NCBI GenBank assembly: GCA_021399435.1
Contig: JAJTUP010000045.1
Span: 124,001 to 188,000, forward strand
DNA: 64,000 nucleotides
Source: Diaporthe sp. PMI_573
Taxonomy: Eukaryota > Ascomycota > Sordariomycetes > Diaporthales > Diaporthaceae
Direction of reading: 5' to 3'
The position numbers were made by a program, and so were the translations under genes. Shown here one piece after another: positions 10,677 through 22,439 of this stretch (position 1 is the first letter of the stretch; each line of letters begins with the position of its first letter). Below the pieces are notes generated by a model. That model saw only the letters and a list, made by a program, of their open reading frames with translations. It had not been told where the DNA came from and ran no database searches.

Positions 10677-12489
10677 ATGGCCACCTTCCATCCTACCAAG
10701 TCAACCACGCCCGTTCCAGAACGTACAGAAGAAGACAATCAACGGCTCTTTCAGCTCTACAAAGGCTGGACCTTGACGGAGAGAGACGGCCAAGTGCGTC
10801 AATGGGTATATCAATTCGGCTACGATATCCAGCATGCCCAGAAGGGGGAACGCCGATGGGTGTGTTGTCTTTGCATCAAGCAAAAGCGGCCGAGGCCAAA
10901 GAGTTATGCCATCAAAGGGTTGCAGAACGCTGAGGGTCACCTGTACACGGACCACAATGGCATCATGGATCCGACGGGCAAGAGGCAAAAGCCTGCAAAG
11001 GCATCTGAGAAAGCACATCAGTCCATTGCAACAATCCTACAGTTGAACCCCACGGAGCCGAAGGAACAAGATTTGATCAATACGCTGATCAAACGTTTCG
11101 ACAAAACTGTATTCCAGCAGAAACTTGTCAACTGGATTGTCAATTCTAACCAATCCTTCTCGATCGTCAACGATCAAGATCTTCGAGACATCTTCAACTA
11201 TCTCAATCCATCTGTCGAGATCACAAAAGCTAACATTACTGACGTGACCGTGCGTGCCATCGCAGAACGAGAATTTACCAACAACATGGAAAGAGTGAAG
11301 GATGCTTTGCGGAAGAGTCCAGGACAGATCCATATCCAGTACGATGGCTGGAAGTCTGGTAACCGACACGCCTTATACGGCATCACATGTGTGTTTCGGG
11401 ATTCCAACGACCGGCCACAGAAGTGTGTCCTCGGCCTGCCTGAACTTACAGAGCGGCACACAGGCGAGAATATCGCCGGGCAGATCATCGAGATCATTCG
11501 AGAGTACGAGATCAGCGATAAAATCGGGTATTTCACACTGGATAATGCCGGTAACAATAAAACCTCGATGGAGGAGCTTGCATTAGAATTCGGCTTCGAC
11601 TGGAAAAAGCGATGGGTTCGCTGCGTTGGCCACGTTGTCAACATAGTAGTGAAACAGATGCTGTATGGCAAGAACCCGGATGCTTTTGAGAAAGAGCTCT
11701 TTGAAGGACTTCACACGGCAGCGAAGGAGCATGAAGTCTGGAGGAGGCGAGGCTCCGTTGGAAAATGGCATAACTTTGCTGTTGTAGGTGGCTCAGTCCC
11801 CGATTTTATTTGTTATACTCACGAAGTCCTAGGAGGTGAGCAGATCGGACACGTGGACCGATATGCTCAAGAAGGTACAGGCTGTCGAGAGCCAACTCTC
11901 TGACGACGCTCAGCTCAAGAAACACCGTCCAGTTGGAGTTGTGGTCGACAATGCTACCCGGTGGCTTTCTCAATTCTGGATGATTGAGCGTGCTCTGGTT
12001 TTAAGGCCATTTTATAATTCTTTTGTCCAGAGAGCGTCAAACGAGTGGGAGAAGGCCAACTTGACGAGAGCTGGCAACATCAAAAAGGGCTCCAAGCAGC
12101 CCTTCTTCCTGAAGGAAGAGAACCGCATGACAACTGATGATTGGCATGTGCTCGGGACTCTTTACGACATTTTGCTTGACTTCAAGCTGGTTGTGAAAGG
12201 CCTTGAGGGTGATGGACAGGGAAAACACCGCAGAAACGTCGAGGAAAACGAGGTCGAGCCCCCACTGTCTGGTAAGCCTTAGACTTCGCAAAAGCGGCCC
12301 TATTCTTATTCTAGCAGCTGACTTGTACAGGTACAAGCTGGGATCTTATTCACGCGTACGAATTTCTTCTCGAAACCCTTGAATCCGCGAAAAGAGCAGT
12401 CGCCAATTTTCCAGACGGCCACCACCTCGCAGTCAACATCAACCTAGGTTGGCTCAAATTGAACGAATACTTCAAACAGGATACGAACA
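10677..12489 (+). mobile_element. hAT transposase gene, three exons, 3'-truncated
   Basis: Exon 1 is 10677-11783, exon 2 is 11833-12271 and exon 3 is 12331-12489. The introns (49 and 59 nt) have donors GTAGGT and GTAAGC and acceptors CCTAG and TACAG, and the phases agree. The protein has a BED-type N-terminal zinc finger (WVCCLC...H...H), the RNase H-like core with IQYDGWKS, GYFTLDNAGNN and WVRCVGHVVNIVVK, and then VVDNATRW and INLGWLKLNEYF. The expected C-terminal hAT dimerisation region is missing. The sequence switches near 12489 to a LINE endonuclease fragment. Up to that point the frame is free of stops, so this copy is relatively young, but it cannot be autonomous. Confidence 0.9.
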
Positions 12490-12931
12490 GGATCGGACCT
12501 GGAAGAAGAAATCGCATACCTAAAACAGGATGAAACCGGTGACCCCCATCGTTTGAAAGAGGGGAAAGGAAAACACAAAAAAACTAAAAGGCATTAACTA
12601 CTTGGCGAAAGAATCCTTGGCTGGTAATCCGTCCTGTATTTACAAACCCAACTTATTTTATAAATACTCTGGTCGACGGGTCTTGGTGGTGTCGGTCTAT
12701 GTACCAAGGGAGGATTCCCAGGCCCTGCGGGGCACGTGCGACAACCTACGCAAAATAGTCATGGATGTAAGGCGGAACGCAGGCATGGCGGTGGACGTGG
12801 TAATTTCAGGGGACTTCAACCGGCACGACCAACTGTGGGGAGGAGACGATGTGTCGTTGGTAAGGCAGGGTGAAGCGGATCGAATCATCGACCTCATGGA
12901 CGAGCTGGATATCCAGAAATCGAATAATTGA
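12490..12931 (+). mobile_element. Tad-like LINE fragment (endonuclease domain)
   Basis: The frame ending at 12931 reads RRVLVVSVYVPRED, VISGDFNRHDQLWGG and RQGEADRIIDLMDEL. This is the typical phrase set of the endonuclease/exonuclease/phosphatase domain in fungal Tad-like non-LTR retrotransposons; the D and N of GDFN are catalytic. No reverse transcriptase follows. The fragment abuts the truncated hAT transposase and probably interrupted it. Confidence 0.75.
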
Positions 12932-13071
12932 ATACATAACAGTTAAACGCACTGCTGCATCAAGCAAAGATGGCACAAAACGCAAGATGCGGCTCAGCTG
13001 ATCAAAAAATCATCGAGCCCCACGTCACATTCACGCAATCCCTCGAGTCTCCTCTTGTGCGGCGGACTCGC

Positions 13072-13371
13072 CTACACCACTTCGTTCTTCCTGATCGATG
13101 CCGTTGCCACCTTCGCTTTGGGTCTGCGAGGCCGCAGCCTGCCGTTTGGTCTTGTCCTCCTCGAGTATGTCTCCAGAAACTTGTCCAAAAATTGCGCAAT
13201 AATCATATCGGCTGTCTCGTCTCGCTCGCGCCTGGTCTTGACTCTGCGGATCTTTCCAATGGACCGATAGACGCCTTTCGCGCCTTCTTTCTTCAAGCGC
13301 ACATTTCCTATCACTCGGCGAAGGACGGGTTCCCAAGCAGCCTTGATGTTTTCAAATTTACGGGATTCCAA
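13072..13371 (-). CDS. Unidentified basic ORF
   Basis: A frame of about 100 aa, basic, with helix-like segments (ESRKFENIKAAWEPVLRRVIG, DETADMIIAQFLDKFLETY). It looks more protein-like than its neighbours, and the frame is preceded upstream by ARAYL, but no family is recognised. An adjacent frame takes over after 13072. It may be a degraded transposon ORF. Confidence 0.2.
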   Translation of the reverse strand: MESRKFENIKAAWEPVLRRVIGNVRLKKEGAKGVYRSIGKIRRVKTRRERDETADMIIAQFLDKFLETYSRRTRPNGRLRPRRPKAKVATASIRKNEVV

Positions 13372-14204
13372 ATATGCCCGTGCCTACGTACATATTTTGT
13401 TGGTACGGCCCTGATGCCGTAGGTCAGAGGATCTTTGCACGTGCAAATAGGCGAGCAAAAGCCGTACGTTTCTGGGTACGGGTTCGATTCTTGCTACCGA
13501 ATGAAGAAAGAAGCTATCGCCATCGTGGGCGCCGAAGCACGGTGTAGTGGCCAGCCCGCTGCTGACTAAGCCAGACCGGCCCTTCTGATTGGCCACAGCC
13601 GGGCCGGGCGTGCGGTCCCTTCAACGGTCACCAAACCCACATATTTTGTGTTTTTCTTCCCTCATACAACAAAATGAACCACCTAGACCATGATGCGATC
13701 CTCGGCCTCAAGTTCTACGCCAGGGGGGAGTATAAGGCAGCAGTATGTGTCTCGTCATACGACTGCCGCTCTTGCTGCTTCAACGCCTCTGCCGCGCCGA
13801 CATTTTGATATAACAATTCGCTTCGACCAGCGATTGTTGGAATTGACTGAACGTCTCAGGGGTAGGACTTTCTTCGAAGATATCGTCGGCGTCGTGGCTG
13901 GCGCTAACACCGGCAGCAAGCTTTGATACGGGGGGCTGCTGACGGGTGTAGATGCTGAGGGGCCTACAGGGCGGCTTCCGTCCGCCGAGACTCTTATTCT
14001 GACTCCAGACTTGCCTATCCGGATATCATATCCGATATGATAAATTATCCTGATATCAGGATAACACACTATCCTGATATGATATCAGCTTAGCAGGATA
14101 GCATAGATGATATCAGGCTAGCAGCTTAAGCAAACGTACGATATACATTGGATCGCCGATGCCCTCCGGCCTGATACAACAGGTCCAAACTCGAAACTTC
14201 CGCC
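13372..14204. other. Intergenic with tRNA-like B box and GATATC palindromes
   Basis: A GGGTTCGATTC B-box-like motif at about 13479-13489 and an A-box-like TAGGTCAGAGG upstream at 13421 are set in sequence that does not fold as a tRNA. At 14000-14115, TATCCTGATATCA words form a cluster of palindromes, one of them a perfect 20-nt palindrome at 14045-14064. No protein gene is recognised. A short frame from 13674 (MNHLDHDAILGLKFYARGEY) is unassigned. Confidence 0.35.
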
Positions 14205-14703
14205 TAGCGTCTTTGCACGCGTACAAGAATATTTCCAGAAACAGCTGGAAAATGACGACGAGTATCACCGTAAATCCAAGTTCTTTGTCGCGTTCAAGGC
14301 AGCCCACGACAAGGTCTTTACGGAAGAAAATATGAACTCTGGGTTCAGAGGAGCTGGGATTTCTCCATGGGACCCAGATTCTGTCATTTCCAAGCTGGAC
14401 ATCCACCTACAGACTCCAGTACAATCCCTCCCTATGTCACCATCGAAATAGGAGTCACAAACGCCCTCCAATGCCCACCAGACTGTCCAGCAATCAAGTT
14501 TCATCAAGGGCAGGATATCTGCCCATCAGGGGAGCTCCCATACACCAATTATCCAGGCAGTTGAGAAGTTCACGAAGGGTGCACAAGCAATGGCACATCA
14601 GATCACTCTTTTGAATGATCGGGTCCGTACTCTTGAGAAAGCTAATATAGGGCTCGCCAAGCGCCGGAGAGCTAAAAGAAGTCGGGTGTTCTGTGAATGC
14701 GTT
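14205..14703 (+). mobile_element. Fot/pogo-type transposase C-terminal relic
   Basis: The frame reads FFVAFKAAHDKVFTEENM, GFRGAGISPWDPDSVISKLD, then meets TAG at 14449-14451. It continues in the same frame with ESQTPSNAHQT, SSFIKGRISAHQ, a coiled coil (ITLLNDRVRTLEKANI) and RRRAKRSRV. This is the C-terminal part of fungal DDE (Fot/pogo) transposases. The stop probably replaces a Trp, a RIP-like change. The catalytic region is absent, so the element is dead. Confidence 0.8.
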
Positions 14704-15093
14704 TATCAGCTCATCGTTGAGCCAGTAATCCCACGTCAGTTGCACTTAGGCTGACTTGGCTATGGATCCTCGATCGACCTATCAATTGGGTTGCTACTGT
14801 GGTCCAGGCCTTATGCTCGAGGTAATGACTCCTGTGCGAGTTAGGAAATTTCGCTTGACGTAAGCCCTTTGCCAGTGCGGGGTTCTGTACCTATGTGTGA
14901 CCTCAGTCGGGCACCAGGGAAACGAAATTCCCCCCCGCGCGTCGGTGCTGTCTCCGTATGCCCGCCTACTCTTCCTCGATACGTCAACAACTGATCCGAA
15001 ACCTCTACCTTTGCTGCGTTACCGAATTGAGTTTTCACCGTCTTATACGACAAGTTTTCTACCTTCTGCATACCCTTGTTCCCCAAGACTCCC
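14704..15093. other. Intergenic; probable promoter of the AT-hook gene
   Basis: No gene is recognised. ORFs on both strands overlap each other and have no features. The last part probably carries the promoter and 5' UTR of the gene at 15094. Confidence 0.35.
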
Positions 15094-16755
15094 ATGGACC
15101 GAAACTTGGAATCTCCGTCGGCTGGGATATCTGCCGCGAACCTGCCAAATGAACTCCTGGACCCGCAGACTTCGCTCTTTGGGCTGTTGGAAAGAGACCA
15201 CACACCAGAACGAACGGGCCTAGATAACGAGCACGAAGCTCGGGAGTCAGAAATCAATGCGCGTCTCCGCCACGAGAAAGACTATTTTATTTCGAGCTTG
15301 AATCAGACCTTCCAAAAGATGCAAGAGGCTGTTGTGAAGATGTTGAATTCCACCGTCGCCAATCAAGTACACCTGCACTTGGAGAGAGACAAGCTCCGTC
15401 GCAATTCTGAAGAAGGGAAACGAATGGCGAATGTCCTTAAGATGGTCACAGATGTGATTTGCAATTCGACAGCAGAGCAAAACATGACATTGGGCTCTCT
15501 AGTAAGAGCATTGACTTCCCCTACGATGGCGGTAAACGTTTGAATAGCTGGGAGTCTCCATACAGTAAAAGCTGACGACGACAATAAACAGGCCACTACT
15601 ATTGACGGGTTTCCGGGAACGGGCACGCTGCATCAAGCGCATTCGCCACATCCACATCGCTCGGATACGACACTGTCTAATGGAGTAGCCCGAGTCGGCA
15701 CAGTCCCCCGGTCTCCCATTCTACAGCCACCTGCGCCTACACCTACAAGCGACTCGTTATGCTCCGAAACACATCCGCGCGAACAGCTAATATCTGACAA
15801 TCGTGCATCACAGCAAAAGCCTGGCACTGCATTAACTCCAGCCACTCTACCCAGCCAGGCAAAGAGAACGAGGACTGACTTACCAGATGAAAGCACGACG
15901 ATCACGACAAAACGCCAACGTGTAAATCACTTAGCAGCAGAGCAGACCCATACGGACAACTCGGTCGAAAATACGGCAAACCGCGAGATCACCTTCGACA
16001 TGGTCTTTCAAGACGGTCAGGCCAAATATAAGCACAAGATCTTCGAATTAAAGGAAGGATCGGGTGATTGGTACGTCGTTAAGTGCGATAAACACGAAAC
16101 GCGCTTTGGCTTTAAGAACCCCGTACGCGGCGCCGCCACACACATTAATAGCCCCTGCCATGGCAACTTGCAAAGGACGAACGACCTTGCCATTCGGGAG
16201 TGTGGCTTTCTTGTGACGGATTGTACGGCTGAGCTTGCGCAAGCAAACAACAAAATGTTCGAGGACGCACTGAGAGGAAAATACAAGATCCTGGGACAGT
16301 CGAACACCAAGGTTGCAAACAATCAGCGAGGTCGCCCAAGGAAAAGGCAAGGAAACCCGCGAAAAACGAAAGCCGACGACAGATGCAGTAATTTGACGAA
16401 CTGTGTTGGATCTAGCGAGAAGCTAGCTGATTGCATCACCATTCCTTTAGCGTCAGAACCGCGTATGGATGAAGAGGTCGCGAATACTCAGGGCCCCGGT
16501 GGTCTTCATGAACGCTCGGCCCCAAGAAAGCAGGGCGCTGACCATGTGGTCATTGCTCCTGCATCAGAACTTCAGTGCTCGGACACCGAGAGTCTTCGCG
16601 TCACCGGGGGAACGCCACCTAGGAATCCAGGTATAACTGACAGTGGCTTATCATCCGGATATGCAGCGGCTGCCAACGCCCTTTTGCAGCTCCGCGAAGG
16701 TACGCTTGATGCCAACGGATATCACCTTCGTGAGGAGTGCCCCGCAACAAGGTGA
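15094..16755 (+). CDS. Conserved fungal hypothetical protein with AT-hook (two exons)
   Basis: Exons are 15094-15531 and 15592-16755. The 60-nt intron has a GTAAAC donor, a GCTGACG branch and an AAACAG acceptor in phase 0; the join gives 533 aa. The start ATG at 15094 (MDRNLESPSAG) is the first ATG in the frame. Residues 45-145 look helical/coiled-coil and 150-270 are proline- and serine-rich. A conserved-looking globular block spans about 275-370 (ITFDMVFQDGQAKYKHKI, DWYVVKCDKHE, RGAATHINSPCHG), which I recall from uncharacterised fungal proteins. It contains Cys and His residues that could bind zinc. An AT-hook-like RGRPRKR follows at about 392-398, so a nuclear, DNA-associated role is plausible. 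No frame breaks are seen. Confidence 0.7.
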
Positions 16756-17687
16756 CTAAGCTAAGTCACGTCATGGATATGTTGGATATGAGTTAGGGTC
16801 TGGATTGCAACTTCGGTGGCGGGAGTGACCGCCTGTGCAGACGGACATCTGGCGGGCGCACATCGTAATTGTGGGTTGGTAGTAGGGATTTCAGACGTAA
16901 ATTCTTGTTCGTGGTGGTGGTAGAGATGGTTTGTGAGGCGTTGTTGTGGATAAGATCGAAGGCTGGGAGGACTCCTGAAGTCGTTAGACGGGCGCCAATC
17001 AAAGGGCGGAAACATGGCTGGCATTACAGTAGCTACCTGAGTCAGCATCGCCCATATGTTAGGTGCTCCAGGCTCCCCATGAACGGTCGGTATATCGTAC
17101 ACGGGCTCGGAGGAGCAGGGTAATAGTCTTGAGTCTGTTTATATTTACAGACATTGTGCCCCTCCGCTACAAATTTAAATAGCACGGATTCCTGTATGTA
17201 CTGTACTGTATGTCTAGGCTCTCGTGTGAACTTATTTAGTCACATAGGCCAACATGATTAGTCAGATTTGGGCGCGAATCCATTCTGAGGCGTGCGAATC
17301 TCTCAACACGGTACTTTTCAATACCCTTCTACACGTATAACAAAGTATACCACACACATAACCAAGGCAGAAGTCCCCTCCCAATAAAAGAACCTACTTC
17401 TGTTTATAGTTCTAACTTTACAGTATGCAGTCAGGTTATTGAAAGTTAGTACATATAACATGTATATTCATAATCAATTCACTTAATGACGTGTTCTAGC
17501 AAAGTACCAAACTGTTATAATGCAAGTACAGTGTATTTACTGTGACAACAAGAAAAAGGTGCACTTAAAAGACGATTAGAAAGGACTGGATTCCTAACAG
17601 TCTTTATCCTTGGTCAAGGCATAAAATGACAGCATTTCCCTATCTCGTTCTCAACACTGCACTCCACAATTCATCACGTTAAGCAGA
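16756..17687. other. AT-rich intergenic; promoter of the ADGF gene at its end
   Basis: No coding signal is present. The stretch is AT-rich from about 17160. A TATA-like element (GGCATAAAATGA at about 17618) lies some 65 bp before the start codon at 17688, and CT-rich sequence (TATCTCGTTCTCAACACTGC) follows it, as in fungal promoters. Confidence 0.4.
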
Positions 17688-19637
17688 ATGGGCTCCAAAC
17701 GTCAGAGAAGGTCAAGACTAAAACCCTTGGTTTCCAAGGTCCTCAATCTGTATATCTGGTCATTTCCCCACGGCGCATCTCAAAGTCCCCAACTGACTTA
17801 AATCTCAGCAACAAAATCTCGAGGAAGAGGGACAAGTTACTTGACTGGAACACAGTGACCACCCTTGATCACATCATCAATCGAAGACTGCAGGGCCCTG
17901 ACAATGCGGGTAGAGGTTATGATTACAAGATGAGGCGCGAGGACCTGAAAAGGCGTGAGGCTGCTCTTGACTTCGAGTGGAATTGTGCCAGCCGCGCGTC
18001 GCACAAGGAACAACACGTAAATCGCATTCTCCAAGGCTTTAAGGCCCATGACGAAAAGAATGTCTACTCGAAGGAGCCTGCTCGGCAGGGCGTCACCGGG
18101 CAGTCCCATCCGCGAGTCGCTGGCGACCATTTCCTGGCGAACAAAGCCCTAATTGATAGGACGATGGTCTTCAAGCTCGCCAGGCAAGCACCAAAGGGCG
18201 CACACCTGCACATCCACTTCAACGCATGTCTGCAGCCCCATGTGCTGCTCCAGATTGCGAGTCAGATGGAGCATATGTATATCACGAGCGATTTACCGTT
18301 GCACACAACAGATGATGATCATCTCTTGCGGTACCGTCGATGCAGGATACAATTTTCCATCATGGATCTCACTGCCAGTAAGGGAAACCTGTTCCAAGCT
18401 GATTACGTTGGCCGCAGGCCGATGATATTTCGTGAATTTATACAAGAATTCCCTCAGCGTTTCCACGAAGCAGATGCCCTGGGGTGGCTAAAGGAAAAGC
18501 TAGTTTTCCGAGAGGAAGAGGCTCACGACCCGGCCCAGACGGTTAAAGGAGCATGGCAGGAGTTTAACGCCCGGACGCAAATGATGAAAGGCCTTTTCAA
18601 CTATGAGACGGCATATCGTAAATACACACGCAAGTGTCTTGAATATTTTGTAAGTGACAATATTCAGTACGCCGAGATACGGCCCAATATTATGGACACA
18701 AACCAGGTATGGACCGACGATGGGAAGGGCAAAATCGACAATATCGGCATTATGGAAATGATCATTCAGGAGGTCGAGCTTTTCCGGCGGGAAAACAAAG
18801 ACAGTGATACTTGTTTTGTAGGCCTCAAGGTTATATACTGCTGCCCACGGTCGTACCCCACGGAAAAGGTTGCGAGCGGGCTGGCCGAATGCCTCCGCTT
18901 TAAGAAGAGATGGCCGAGCTGGATTGCTGGGTTCGACCTGGTCGGCGAGGAGGGCATGGGCAAGCCGCTCAGTGCCTTTGTCCCCGAATTGTTGCAGTTC
19001 CGGAAAGACTGCGCGCAGGCGGGCGTTGGGGAGATCCCGTTCCTGTTCCACTGCGGCGAGACGCTCGAGTCTGGCTCCGAGACGGATGACAACCTCGTGG
19101 ATGCTCTCCTGCTTGGGACGCGCCGCATAGGCCACGGATTCTCCCTCGCGCGCCGCCCATACCTCATGGAGCGTATGAAGAAGGCTGGCGTGTGTGTCGA
19201 GCTCTGTCCTATCTCGAACGAAGTCCTGGGACTGACGCCGCGAGTGAGCGGGCATGCTATGTACGGCATGCTGGCCAATAATGTCCACTGCACTGTGAGC
19301 AGTGATAATGGGACTTTGTTCAAGTGAGTAAATATGTCTATATTGCTTATGGACAGGCTTACAATTATGGCCTCTAACCGTTGTCTATAATAGTTCGACC
19401 CTCTCGCACGACTTCTACCAGGCCATGATCGGCAGACCCGACATGACTCTTTTCGGCTGGAAGCAACTGATCGAGTGGAGCATCGAACACGCCTGCATGT
19501 CGCCTGTCGAGCAGCAGGACGTGCGGCGGGTGTGGAATGCTCGGTGGGAGAGGTTCCTGGACGGGGTTATCGAGGAGTTTGGGGCGTTTGATATCGATGC
19601 GATGAAAAGGTCTGGTCGTTGGGCGGCGATGGCTTAA
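17688..19637 (+). CDS. Adenosine deaminase-related protein (ADGF/CECR1 type)
   Basis: Predicted to deaminate adenosine to inosine (purine salvage). Three exons: 17688-17749, 17809-19323 and 19394-19637. The introns of 59 and 70 nt have donors GTATAT and GTGAGT, acceptors CTCAG and AATAG, and consistent phases, giving 606 aa. Metal and catalytic motifs are present: HLHIHF at about residue 152 (metal HxH), FHCGE at about 435 (metal His, catalytic Glu), RIGHG, CPISNEVL, and SSDNGTLF (metal Asp near 520). The length and the extra N-terminal domain fit the ADGF branch more than classical ADA. No signal peptide is visible (MGSKRQRRSR start), so it is probably intracellular, unlike secreted animal ADGFs. 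The first short exon is inferred from a CTGACTTAAATCTCAG acceptor and phase. All key residues are intact. Confidence 0.9.
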
Positions 19638-20004
19638 GTATTGTACTTTTAGCGTGGCAGGTAAAGGAACTTGGAAGTTATCTCTAAGTACGCAGCACTC
19701 TGTTTTCTGCTTATAAATATTTGAATCAAACCAATGTGGTTGGCTCTTCATTGCGCAACACTTGTCCAGAGGTAAGTGCTGTTGTTTTCCTTGTTACTCG
19801 CACCGGCCAAAACCCCGCATCATCTGAGTGTTTTTTTTTTTTGGTGCAGATCCCCACCAAAACCATAGTTAAAATTCTCATGACAACCACCCCATCGTCG
19901 CCGCCACCACACTGCAACGTCCGGATATGGTAAAAGAGAGGTTATATCGTACTTTTAGAAGGACCCTCCCATGACCCCAGATGTTGACGAATTCACTTTC
20001 GCTA
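19638..20004. other. 3' flank of the ADGF gene and unassigned sequence
   Basis: No gene is recognised. A T11 run lies near 19832. The Fot-type terminus starts after TA at 20005. Confidence 0.35.
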
Positions 20005-20480
20005 ACGTGGTTGGACAGTGAGTGGCGGATGACAGTGAGTGGCGGATTTTTCATACAACTGCCAACTTTAGCCAACCCCAGCACCCACCCAGGGCAGCGA
20101 AATGAATACAAATTGGCACCAATTGGTGCCAACTGTTCCCAATTGCTTATTTTCAATTGATTTGGTCAATTTGGAGTGGTTGGCGTGGCTGCAGTGCCAG
20201 TCTGAAGTGGACGACTTTTGGTGGGAACATCGGCTTCCCCACCAAAATGGAGCATTTCAACCATGCAGAATCAACCTCAATCTACACCACCCAAACCGAC
20301 TATTTGGGCGGACCGCTGCGGACCGCTTAAAAAAGAGCTATTATTTACTCGGAATCTGAATGACTAGACTTTTCTACATCTTTCTTACAAGTTGTTATAT
20401 AATGCCCAGTATTGCCGCAGTTGCCACATCGTCGTTTGCTCGGTCCGCCGCGGACCGCCTCCTCGGCACCCTCACCTTCC
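20005..20480 (-). mobile_element. Fot/pogo element 3' end with zinc-knuckle tail
   Basis: On the minus strand the frame from about 20480 to 20350 reads RGGPSKRRCGNCGNTGHYITTCKK... and ends with SDSE and a stop. This is a CCHC knuckle (CxxCxxxGHxxxxC) as found at the C-terminus of some fungal Fot/pogo transposases. Beyond the stop, the 3' region matches the terminal track at 1925-2187 and 31728-31970 and ends with TA-ACGTGG at 20003-20010. The upstream transposase core was not recognised; the frame degrades above 20500. Confidence 0.65.
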
Positions 20481-21340
20481 CCTCGACTCTTAATTTCTTG
20501 GCACGCTGCTGTTAGCACCCTGCTAGAACTTAAGCCATTTTACTACGGCACGCACAACTTTGGCCTAACAAGCGGTCAAAAACGCGAAAACTTCGAAACT
20601 TGCTTTCGAGATCCGACAACTGCGCAAGCGACGAGACGACGCACCTCCTCGCGTGGCCATCACGAACTTGGAGTAGACCTTGCCCCATCTATATCCAACG
20701 TTAGGGAAGGCGTGATGGCTTCTTCCCCCCCGCGCAACGGCGAGGACTACTACCTCCTCCCCGCTCGACCTTCGAGGCCAACCGGCAACAGCGAGGACTA
20801 CCACACCTCCCTGCTCGAAACGACACGACGGCGGTCGCTACACTACCCTGAGAGGTTTCCCGAGGTTTCCCTCTCAGTTTTTGGGAATCCAGGTAGTAAT
20901 GAGGCTTGGTGGAATGTTATGGACCTACAACCGGCGGTAGGAAAATAGCGAGAACGGCTTTGGCTTAGCATCACTGGATGAGATTTGTCTAATGGGTTGA
21001 CTTGATTGTTATAAAGGGGATATCCCTTACCTAGCTAGACACGCCCTGTACCCTCTGAGATCAAGGTCTGGTCGTACCGCTTGCGGTGCGGCCCCCGGCG
21101 TAAAACAATATCATCATCATCATCATCCTCGGCACCCTCAGCCATTTCACCAGCTGGCCGCTTCCCCTTTTGTTTTTCTTCGATGTAATGGATTGATTGC
21201 GAGGCCTGGATTTGTGTAAGTTTATCCCATTACGGCATTGTGTGATCATTATTAACATATAGCAAGCTTAATTCTTGCGGGGTAACTCACGTTGATGATT
21301 ATTTCCACAATAATTCTCATGTGCCCAGTCATTTAGATTG
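20481..21340. other. Unassigned, degenerate transposon sequence and (ATC)n
   Basis: A plus-strand ORF of 178 aa (20412-20948) overlaps the knuckle region antisense and looks like a shadow. A short (ATC)5-6 microsatellite lies at about 21108-21126. No gene is recognised. Confidence 0.35.
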
Positions 21341-22251
21341 GACTGGATCATAAGCAGTTGCAAGGCGACGGTATTGCGGGCAAGCGCTCTACGTCAGGGT
21401 CTTTCGACGAGTACTTTCCCGTGGTCGAGATGCTTCTCGACCACCTCGAGAACGCAATGGAAGGCGTCACATACGAAGAAGACGTCGAAAAGAAGCTCGT
21501 CTCTGTTGGTCTCTTCGAGGGCATGCACAGGAAGACTCGGAGGCTCTTAAAGGTGTATATCAAGCTAGGTTGGAAGAAGCTTGATAAGTATTACAACCTC
21601 CTCAACTCTCCCGCGTACGTTGGGGCCGTTGTTTTCCATCCCTGTAAGAAGTGGCCGCATCTTCAACGCCTTTGGGACCGTCTACCTTGCCGACAGGCTG
21701 CAGGGTGGAAGAAGCATTACGACGCAAGACTCCAGGTTATCTGGGAGGCGAAATATAAGGACATGTCCTTAGACAACCGCCCAGAAGCCTCCTCTACTCT
21801 TGGCAATGGTCGGATGGACTATATTGAACGCAGGCTTGCCCTGGCAAGATCAGCAGACAAGACGAAGCTGGGCAGACGGCCAAAACAACCGCAGGCATCT
21901 ACTTTACAAGACGAGTTAGCGCAGTACTGCGCAGAGCCACCAATCGACAACGCTGCGTATAAGGCTGACCCTTTGGCTTGGTGGAGGCATGTAGGTGCTG
22001 AGCGCTTCCCACGGCTTTCCTACATGGCGGTGGATTTCCTCACCATTGCTTCTTCGTCGGCAGAGACAGAGAGGGACTTCAGCAGCGCTGGACGTATGAT
22101 CTCGCCTTTGAGAAACCGATTGAGGCGCCATATCATCGGTATGGCGCAGTGCCTCCGATCTTGGAGCAAGAGTGGTATCTATGAGCCATCTCTTCCTTTC
22201 AATCTCCTCGAGGAACCGACGTGGAGGACTGTCCTCGCTACCTTGGCCTGA
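21340..22251 (+). mobile_element. hAT transposase C-terminal fragment
   Basis: The frame reads FDEYFPVVEMLLDHLE, IKLGWKKLDKYYNLL, SPAYVGAVVFHPCKKW, then the hAT dimerisation domain: DPLAWWRHVGAERFPRLSYMA, SSSAETERDFSSAG, LRNRLRRHIIGMAQCLRSW. The N-terminal two thirds, including the zinc finger and RNase H core, are absent; an AAGCAG acceptor-like site sits at the 5' end of the frame. There is no stop within the fragment. It complements the C-terminus missing from the hAT gene at 10677 but looks like a different family. Confidence 0.85.
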
Positions 22252-22439
22252 TAGCAGCAATCAGCCTGTATCTCATGTCTCCAGCCGTTACTACAGGGCG
22301 CTGGCCTAGAGGAATCGAACGAATAGAATGGGAGCGAATCTGACCTCATAATATACGATTCCAAACGTACAAGTTCCCATTCGATTCGAGAGCGGCCCTA
22401 CGGGGCCACGTACGAGACCACAGCTGCCAAAGCCTTCTC

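Noticed and set aside
13400..13500. Possible tRNA gene or SINE head (B-box GGGTTCGATTC, A-box-like TAGGTCAGAGG)
   Set aside because: The acceptor and T-stem do not pair (ACGGG against CTTGC) and the A-B distance is too long for a plain tRNA. It is at most a decayed tRNA-derived sequence.
20412..20948. 178-aa plus-strand ORF
   Set aside because: It is antisense to the zinc-knuckle tail of a Fot element and is rich in Pro/Ser/Arg without any domain, so it looks like a shadow frame.
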